Shown one piece after another: positions 1-4,672 of a stretch of DNA of 8,113 bases. The notes under the pieces are model-generated. The model saw only the letters and a list, made by a program, of their open reading frames with translations, made no database searches and had not been told where the DNA came from. The DNA comes from 0-14-0-20-45-22 sp041645495 (GTDB lineage Bacteria > Fidelibacterota > UBA2242). The position numbers were made by a program, and so were the translations under genes. How positions within the stretch are numbered: position 1 is the stretch's first letter; every line of letters begins with the position of its first letter. The stretch lies in assembly GCA_041645495.1 (NCBI GenBank), contig JBAZPZ010000090.1, positions 1 through 8,113 on the forward strand, in the 5' to 3' direction.

Positions 1-26
1 ATTTGCCTGAAATCTTCAAAATTCAT
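1..26 (-). CDS. Possible start of a further gene, cut by the window edge
   Basis: An ATG at 26-24 opens a frame reading MNFEDFRQ that is still open at base 1. It would overlap the end of the ferredoxin gene by 11 bases, in keeping with the tight packing of this operon. No good Shine-Dalgarno sequence precedes it, and eight codons are too few to identify a family. It may instead be a chance frame, with the true next gene starting outside the window. Confidence 0.25.
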
Positions 27-618
27 CTTTTACGACGATCTGATGTCGGCATCTGGGACAAACTTCCTTAAACATATCTTCACGACGCAGACGATCTTTC
101 GGATTCGACGGCGCCAATTCGGTAAACTGACGTTGAGTATTCAAGAGTAAATTCGGATGCGCGTAAGCCTTTGCGCCAAGCCGGTCCTTGATGAATTTCA
201 TATGGTCTTCACATGCGTAACCTGTCCCGCAAAACTCGCAGATCAGCAGTTTTTTCTCAACCGACTCATAAACTTCCGGCGATTTCAAATCCGAAACAGA
301 CAAAATGAATTGATCGGATAGCTGAATCCCTTTGCCCGTGATGCACTTTTCTTCACACTGTCCGCATTGAGAACAACGTGTATAATCGACAGTCAGCGTG
401 CGTTTCCCGGTCGCCAAATCGTCATGAATATCGATGGCGCCGGTCGTGCAAACCTGCGCACAGGTTCCGCAACCGACACAAAATTCCTCATGATATTTCG
501 GGAAACCACGGAATCCGGGTTCGGGGGTGTGCGGCTTGATCGGAAATTTTGTGGTGTACGGCGCGGAGAATAGCGACCGTAACGCTTCTCCGAGTTCGCG
601 AAGTTTCGGAAGGTACAT
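16..618 (-). CDS. NuoI/HycF-like 2x[4Fe-4S] ferredoxin subunit with C-terminal CxxC pairs
   Basis: This 200-residue protein resembles the NuoI/HycF/MbhN polyferredoxin subunit, which passes electrons from ferredoxin towards the NuoB-like small subunit. Residues 1-40 form a membrane-proximal N-terminus; the PGFRGFPKYHEEFCVGC approach to the first cluster is family-like. Cluster motif 1 is CVGCGTCAQVC (Cys47, 50, 53, 57) and motif 2 is CSQCGQCEEKC (Cys82, 85, 88, 92). The proline that usually follows each fourth cysteine is missing. The C-terminal third contains CEFCGTGYAC (Cys127, 130, 136) and CPRC (187-190), a spaced pair of CxxC motifs resembling a zinc ribbon, as in HycF/HyfH-type proteins. 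The ATG at 618 has AGGAGG nine bases upstream and lies four bases after mrpG. MbhN is the nearest functional name, but the tail argues for a HycF-like branch, so I leave the symbol empty. Confidence 0.9.
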   Translation of the reverse strand: MYLPKLRELGEALRSLFSAPYTTKFPIKPHTPEPGFRGFPKYHEEFCVGCGTCAQVCTTGAIDIHDDLATGKRTLTVDYTRCSQCGQCEEKCITGKGIQLSDQFILSVSDLKSPEVYESVEKKLLICEFCGTGYACEDHMKFIKDRLGAKAYAHPNLLLNTQRQFTELAPSNPKDRLRREDMFKEVCPRCRHQIVVKDEF

Positions 619-622
619 ATGA

Positions 623-964
623 TTATTCCTCCTTCAGTTCGTGGTCTTGCTGATAGAGATCGGCAACCGACTCGTCCGATAATTTGATGCCGCTCCGGTG
701 CGAGGCGCGCGCAATGGCATGAGCGGCAACCGGAGAAGTCAGGAAAATGAACACGATCCCGAGCAAAACCTTGAATCCAAAATTCGTAAATCCTTGCAGA
801 ACGAAAGCGCCGAGTAAAATTCCTGCGGAGCCGAACGTCACGCATTTGGTCGAAGCCTGAAGTCGGTTATAAACATCCGGCAATCTGACCAAACCGAGCA
901 CGCCGAGGAAATCGAACGTCACGCCAATCAAAATCAATACCATTCCAACGATTTCTCTAATCAT
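623..964 (-). CDS. mrpG: MrpG/MnhG-like antiporter subunit (MbhC equivalent)
   Basis: The 113-residue product has three hydrophobic segments (about 4-27, 43-58 and 64-83). It carries the family blocks GLVRLPDVYNRLQASTKC (24-41) and LTSPVAAHAIARASHRSGI (75-93), both diagnostic of MnhG/PhaG. The length fits the family, with a short acidic tail. MrpG is the last subunit of the Mrp set and helps form the membrane arm. The start at 964 is supported by its ribosome site and an eight-base overlap with mrpF. The following iron-sulfur gene begins after only four bases, so the antiporter and electron-transfer genes are read as one unit. Confidence 0.94.
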   Translation of the reverse strand: MIREIVGMVLILIGVTFDFLGVLGLVRLPDVYNRLQASTKCVTFGSAGILLGAFVLQGFTNFGFKVLLGIVFIFLTSPVAAHAIARASHRSGIKLSDESVADLYQQDHELKEE

Positions 965-1319
965 CGAGCGATCTCCCTTCCAGAATCTTTGCATAGGCTA
1001 ATGACGCGATAAAACTCATCAGCGCCCAGATCAAGCCGATATCCATGAAGAACGATTGATTGTAGATCAGACCCAGCAATGCCGTCAATCCGATCATCAA
1101 CACACCGAGAATATCGACGGCGATGATCCGGTCGGCTGGCGTTGGGCCGAATACGACGCGGAACAGAATGAACAGCATACAGAAAAACATAATGTTAATG
1201 AGTTTGTAGTAAATCAGCGCAGAATACACGAAGAAATTCCAGTACATGAACAAGCCGATTCCGAGAAAGCCGATCACCCAGCGAACGACGCGCCATCTGA
1301 TCTTTTGATTGTTGTTCAT
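957..1319 (-). CDS. mrpF: MrpF/MnhF-like antiporter subunit with N-terminal extension (MbhB equivalent)
   Basis: The 120-residue product carries the MrpF signature FGPTPADRIIAVDILGV (57-73), which joins the first two helices of the normal three-helix fold. MrpF proteins are usually about 80-95 residues long. Here the core begins near residue 38, and about 35 residues precede it: a basic NNNQKIRWRVVRW stretch and a likely extra membrane helix (14-36). The ATG at 1319 has an excellent AAGGAGGTG site with its core seven bases upstream, and it overlaps the mrpE stop as ATGA, so the long form looks real. Shorter starts, Met25 (1247) or Met44, would look more typical of the family. The stop overlaps the mrpG start by eight bases. 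Confidence 0.9.
   Translation of the reverse strand: MNNNQKIRWRVVRWVIGFLGIGLFMYWNFFVYSALIYYKLINIMFFCMLFILFRVVFGPTPADRIIAVDILGVLMIGLTALLGLIYNQSFFMDIGLIWALMSFIASLAYAKILEGRSLDD
973..979 (-). promoter_or_regulatory. Shine-Dalgarno site that sets the mrpG start
   Basis: AAGGGAG on the minus strand lies eight bases before the ATG at 964. The upstream in-frame ATG at 994 has no comparable site and would add ten polar residues, so 964 is the better start. Confidence 0.75.
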
Positions 1320-1822
1320 TCGAACACCTCCTTGATGAGCGGCTCGAAAAGATCACCGATTTTATGCGTATTCACATCGGTATCCGTCGAGTCGATTTCG
1401 ATGCAATGAATATAAATTTCTTTCCGTTCAGGATTGACATCTACCGTTAAGGTTCCCGGCGTCAGCGTGATCGAATTGGTAAGCATCGTAATGGCTGAAT
1501 CTTTGGTCAGATTCGTCCGGATTTTGATGATGCCCGGCCGGATCGGCAACGTTGGATTCAGGACAATTCCTGCGACATGAACGTTTGCCTTGATCATTTC
1601 CCATAGAAATTTGAAAAAGTACAGAACGAAAACGAACACCCGTTTGAACAAATTTCGGCTCTTCTCGGTCGTCACTAAGAATTTTCCGGCGACCGCGCTG
1701 ACAATCAACGCGACCAGAATGCCTGCGACAAGTTCTTGAATGTCTCCCAGCGGCGTTAACGCCAGCCAGACAAAGAAAGACAATAGAAATACGATAATTC
1801 GGCTTCGGTTTTCTATCGACAT
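1316..1822 (-). CDS. mrpE: MrpE/MnhE-like antiporter subunit (MbhA equivalent)
   Basis: This 168-residue protein matches the MnhE family: two or three N-terminal hydrophobic segments (about 8-24, 29-50 and 62-78) followed by a soluble C-terminal domain. The diagnostic block is RPGIIKIRT (95-103), then NSITLTPGTLTVDV (116-129) and IYIHCIEID (136-144). MrpE is a structural and assembly subunit of the antiporter. An in-frame GTG at 1825 would add one residue, but ribosome-site spacing favours the ATG at 1822. The gene begins two bases after the mrpD stop and overlaps mrpF by four. In archaeal Mbh this gene opens the operon; here it sits inside it, in the position it has in stand-alone mrp operons. 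Confidence 0.94.
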   Translation of the reverse strand: MSIENRSRIIVFLLSFFVWLALTPLGDIQELVAGILVALIVSAVAGKFLVTTEKSRNLFKRVFVFVLYFFKFLWEMIKANVHVAGIVLNPTLPIRPGIIKIRTNLTKDSAITMLTNSITLTPGTLTVDVNPERKEIYIHCIEIDSTDTDVNTHKIGDLFEPLIKEVFE

Positions 1823-1824
1823 CA

Positions 1825-3300
1825 CTACCTCCCGAAAATCTGGGAAATGTATCCCGTCTTATTCATAATCACCGCGACAATCGGATCCAGCGTGACTTCC
1901 CGGATTCCCGGAATGATCAAAACGCTCGTCGCCAGACACAGAACGGCTAAAATGATCATAGCCGAATTCATCCCGAATGAGATGACATCTTTTTCGACCG
2001 GCACAATGTTCCGGCTGTGGAAACCAAACCGCTGGACTTTCATATAGTAAGCGAGCGTGATTAAACTGCCAACCGCGGCGAGAAACGCATAAACCGGACG
2101 ACCGGCTTGAATCGCGGCGATGATGATGATCAGTTTGCTGAAAAATCCGTTAAACGGTGGAACGCCTGAAATTGAAAGCGATGCGATCATCGACGTGAAA
2201 GATGTAATCGGAAGCGCTTTCGCTACATTTCCCATTTTCCGCAGGTCTCGCGTTCCGAAGGCAGTTTCCAATGAACCGGCGTTGTAGAATAACAGCGATT
2301 TGAAAATCGCGTGATTCACAAGATGAAAAACCGCTCCCAAAACACCCAGCCAGGTTCCGAGTCCAAGACCGAGGATGATGTAGCCGATTTGACTGATGCT
2401 GGAATACGCCAACAGTCGCTTAAAATCCCATTGCCCCATTGCCAAGAAACCACCGACCAAAATCGAGATCGTTCCCAGAATAACAAAAACTTCGTTGAAA
2501 ATCGTTATACCACCGAAGACGTTGAAAAACAACCGGATCAGCACATACACGCCCAGTGCCTTGATCAGCACTCCGGAAAGCATCGCCGAAATCGGCGCCG
2601 GTGCTGAAGAATGCGCGTCCGGCAACCACGCGTGAAACGGCATGATGGCGGCTTTGAGCCCGAAACCGGCGAGAAAAATACCGCCGATCCATAACGTAAC
2701 CATCGGGTCTTTTTGTTGTAAAACCTCGGCAATTTTCGCCAAGGTCAGCGTCGAAGTCGCGGCATAGGTGATTCCAATTCCGACTAACACGAGCGTGGAT
2801 GAAATGGAACCCATGATGGCATATTTGAACGACGCCTCGAACTCTTCCGCTTTACAGCCATATGCCACCAGCGAGTAGGCAGCGAACAGCGTTATCTCCA
2901 CAAAAACGAACATGTTGAACAAATCGCCCGTCGCGATGACACCGTTCATGCCGGTCACCAACAACATAAACAAGGCGTAATATTTCCACGATGGCGCCAA
3001 ATGACGGATATAGTGAACGGAAAACATGAGCGACGTCAGGGCAATGACAGCGACGATCATCAGCATGAACGCCGAAAGCGCATCGACTGCGAGAATGATG
3101 CCGATCGGCGCCTTCCAGTTGCTCATTTCATAGACGATGGTTCGCCCATTAAGTGTAACGAAACAAAAGACAGACAGCGCCACAAGCGAGATTACGGCAA
3201 TGATGGATAAAATCACAGCCCAGTTGTCCCGCTCGCCTGCGATCAGCGTGATGATAAAAGCCGTCAGCAACGGTATGATGATAAAAAATGGGAGGATCAT
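1825..3300 (-). CDS. mrpD: MrpD/MnhD-like antiporter subunit (MbhH equivalent)
   Basis: This 491-residue protein with roughly 14 transmembrane helices is a canonical MrpD, the main ion-translocating subunit type in Mrp antiporters and Mbh. The key charged residues are present: TM5 Glu135 in DLFNMFVFVEITLFAAYSL, TM7 Lys216 in GFGLKAAIMPFHAWLPDAHSSAP, Lys247 in GVLIKALGVYVLIR, and His326, His330 and Lys334 in FHLVNHAIFKSLLF. These match the Glu/Lys pair shown to be essential in Bacillus MrpD and NuoM. SISGVPPFNGFFSK at 376-389 is a further family block. Its length is normal. It is a paralogue of the 607-residue subunit, which lacks the TM5 glutamate. The start at 3300 has AGGAGG eight bases upstream and overlaps mrpC in an ATGA. 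Confidence 0.95.
   Translation of the reverse strand: MILPFFIIIPLLTAFIITLIAGERDNWAVILSIIAVISLVALSVFCFVTLNGRTIVYEMSNWKAPIGIILAVDALSAFMLMIVAVIALTSLMFSVHYIRHLAPSWKYYALFMLLVTGMNGVIATGDLFNMFVFVEITLFAAYSLVAYGCKAEEFEASFKYAIMGSISSTLVLVGIGITYAATSTLTLAKIAEVLQQKDPMVTLWIGGIFLAGFGLKAAIMPFHAWLPDAHSSAPAPISAMLSGVLIKALGVYVLIRLFFNVFGGITIFNEVFVILGTISILVGGFLAMGQWDFKRLLAYSSISQIGYIILGLGLGTWLGVLGAVFHLVNHAIFKSLLFYNAGSLETAFGTRDLRKMGNVAKALPITSFTSMIASLSISGVPPFNGFFSKLIIIIAAIQAGRPVYAFLAAVGSLITLAYYMKVQRFGFHSRNIVPVEKDVISFGMNSAMIILAVLCLATSVLIIPGIREVTLDPIVAVIMNKTGYISQIFGR
1828..1833 (-). promoter_or_regulatory. Shine-Dalgarno site that sets the mrpE start
   Basis: GGGAGG on the minus strand is five bases from the ATG at 1822 but only two from the GTG at 1825. 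It therefore favours ATG initiation, giving the junction TAG-TG-ATG with mrpD. The site itself covers the last codons of mrpD. Confidence 0.7.
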
Positions 3301-3641
3301 CCTGATAACCTCCTGATTTTAGTGATGTCAAACGTCTGATATTTTTCAAAAAGCCTGACAGCCAGCGCAACCAGCATCGCCGTCGTTCCCAGTTCGATCA
3401 CGATCGATGTCAGCACGAGCGCCTGCGGCAAAGGATCAACCATCATCTGCGGCGAAACCGGCGTATCCTTGATAAAAATTGCATAAATGGAGCCGTTTTT
3501 GTACCCAAAAAGGACGATCAGCAGGTTGACAGCATAACCCATGATTCCGGAAGAAATGATGATCCGAACCAGATCTCGCTTGGTGATAATTCCGTAAATA
3601 CCAACAAGCAACAATGTAAAACAGAGAAGATAAACCGTCAT
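3297..3641 (-). CDS. mrpC: MrpC/MnhC-like antiporter subunit (MbhG equivalent)
   Basis: This 114-residue protein of three transmembrane helices belongs to the MnhC/NuoK-like family. The helix with NLLIVLFGYKNG (39-50) and the nearly invariant DPLPQALVLTSIVIELG (69-85) are diagnostic. The latter carries Glu83, in the region where NuoK and MrpC have conserved acidic residues. The frame is open upstream for another 84 codons inside mrpB, but the ATG at 3641 has AAAGGAG six bases upstream, overlaps the mrpB stop as ATGA, and gives the usual family length. In the complex it connects MrpD to the rest of the membrane arm. Its stop overlaps the mrpD start by four bases. Confidence 0.93.
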   Translation of the reverse strand: MTVYLLCFTLLLVGIYGIITKRDLVRIIISSGIMGYAVNLLIVLFGYKNGSIYAIFIKDTPVSPQMMVDPLPQALVLTSIVIELGTTAMLVALAVRLFEKYQTFDITKIRRLSG

Positions 3642-4087
3642 TTCAACTCCTTTCGATCTAAGTGGAAAAGCGCTAAAGCCCAAACCACGATGAAAAGTCC
3701 CATCCCGACCTTTAATCCAATGACGATGTTGAGCACCTGAATCGTTCCGGAACTGACAAGATTGAACAGCGTTCCGTGAGGAATAAAATTGGCGAGAAAA
3801 CTTCCGCCGAACGCCATTCCCAAAATACCAACGGCAAGAAACATCGTAGCACTCGACGAATCGATGTCGTGCAACATTTCGATGTTCAGCCAATTTTTAA
3901 TAAAATCCCGGCCAAACGCCAACATCACATTTAGAAAAGCCAGAGCGATGATCACGCCGCCGGCAAATCCGCCGCCGGGGCTCAGATGCCCATGCAGAAT
4001 GATGTAAATTCCATACAATAAAATCAACCAAACGCTGATGCGCGTAACGGTCTTGACGATCAGCGTCATTCCGGCTTGCTGGTTCAT
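3638..4087 (-). CDS. mrpB: MrpB/MnhB-like antiporter subunit (MbhF equivalent)
   Basis: This 149-residue integral membrane protein matches the MnhB family. The signature GHLSPGGGFAGG (33-44) follows the first transmembrane helix and is the most recognisable MrpB motif. Four hydrophobic segments are visible, at about 16-32, 42-58, 81-101 and 115-142, with a short charged C-terminus. MrpB is a structural subunit of the Mrp/Mbh membrane arm, needed for assembly and ion transport rather than redox chemistry. The ATG at 4087 has AGGAGG seven bases upstream and overlaps the preceding stop by four bases. The next gene (MrpC) starts in the same kind of ATGA overlap, so the B-C-D pairs are probably translationally coupled. 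Confidence 0.93.
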   Translation of the reverse strand: MNQQAGMTLIVKTVTRISVWLILLYGIYIILHGHLSPGGGFAGGVIIALAFLNVMLAFGRDFIKNWLNIEMLHDIDSSSATMFLAVGILGMAFGGSFLANFIPHGTLFNLVSSGTIQVLNIVIGLKVGMGLFIVVWALALFHLDRKELK

Positions 4088-4635
4088 GGCTTTTCCTCCT
4101 CCGCTACTTTAGATCGTTTCTTGATCCGGATGATCGTGAGCGTACCGAGAATCGCGGTAAACAGAACTGTCGTTTCACCCAGCGTATCATAAGCGCGGTA
4201 ATCGAGAATCACCGCCGAAATGATATTTGCCGATCCGGTTTCTGCCGCACCGTTTTCTAAATAATAGCGCGAAGTCGTCATCAACGGTTCACCAAATGCC
4301 GGCAGTAACTTGAAGAGTGGAACGCTCAGGAAAAACACCGCAATGAGTGTAATCAATGTGACGCCGGCGAGGATTTTATTCACTCTGGACGGTTCTTCCC
4401 GATGATAGTCTTTTTTGATAAACGCCCTTACCATGATTACGATCGAAAAAATCTCGAACAGAAATTGAACGACGGCAAGATCGGGCGCCTGAAGAAGAAG
4501 AAACGCCACCGAAACGCCAAGTCCGACGACGCCAATCGAAATGACCGCCGACAGCAAATCTTTCATCTCGAGCGCGATGATCGAACCGACGATCATGAAA
4601 CTCAATAGAAATATCAACCAGGATTCTACCGGCAT
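4084..4635 (-). CDS. Fused MbhD-MbhE protein (MrpA C-terminal domain)
   Basis: This 183-residue membrane protein corresponds to the C-terminal part of MrpA, which in archaeal Mbh is two small proteins, MbhD and MbhE. The first half (about 1-75) is DUF4040/MbhD-like, with the diagnostic LLQAPDLAVVQFLFEI at 47-62, including Glu61. The second half (about 88-175) is MbhE-like, with NIISAVILDYRAYDTLGE at 137-154, including Arg147, Asp150 and Glu154, a block strongly conserved at the end of MrpA. I see about five or six hydrophobic segments and a lysine/glutamate-rich end. In Mrp and Mbh structures this region bridges the antiporter subunits to the rest of the membrane arm. Together with the 607-residue gene before it, the total is 790 residues, close to a full-length MrpA. 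The stop overlaps the MrpB start in an ATGA. Confidence 0.88.
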   Translation of the reverse strand: MPVESWLIFLLSFMIVGSIIALEMKDLLSAVISIGVVGLGVSVAFLLLQAPDLAVVQFLFEIFSIVIMVRAFIKKDYHREEPSRVNKILAGVTLITLIAVFFLSVPLFKLLPAFGEPLMTTSRYYLENGAAETGSANIISAVILDYRAYDTLGETTVLFTAILGTLTIIRIKKRSKVAEEEKP

Positions 4636-4672
4636 GAAAACCTCCGATATGATTTATTTATCGTGCGGCAGT
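4636..4672. other. Longest intergenic gap inside the cluster (37 bases)
   Basis: This is the only gap of more than four bases between genes. It holds the Shine-Dalgarno site of the next gene (GGAGG on the minus strand, 4645-4641, five bases before the ATG) and an AT-rich stretch. I see no hairpin with a T-run, and no convincing promoter. It marks the point where a single-chain MrpA would be continuous. Confidence 0.7.

Noticed and set aside
393..845. Minus-strand open frame of 150 codons across mrpG and the ferredoxin gene
   Set aside because: It is out of frame with both well-supported genes, and its product is arginine-rich low-quality sequence with no family features.
623..4635. Independent, stand-alone Mrp Na+/H+ antiporter operon next to a hydrogenase
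   Set aside because: The hydrogenase large subunit overlaps the first antiporter gene, and the iron-sulfur subunit follows mrpG after four bases, so the genes form a single operon around the Mrp set.
4636..4672. Possible internal promoter or terminator in the 37-base gap
   Set aside because: It has AT-rich bases but no paired -35/-10 elements that I could support, and no stem with a T-run.
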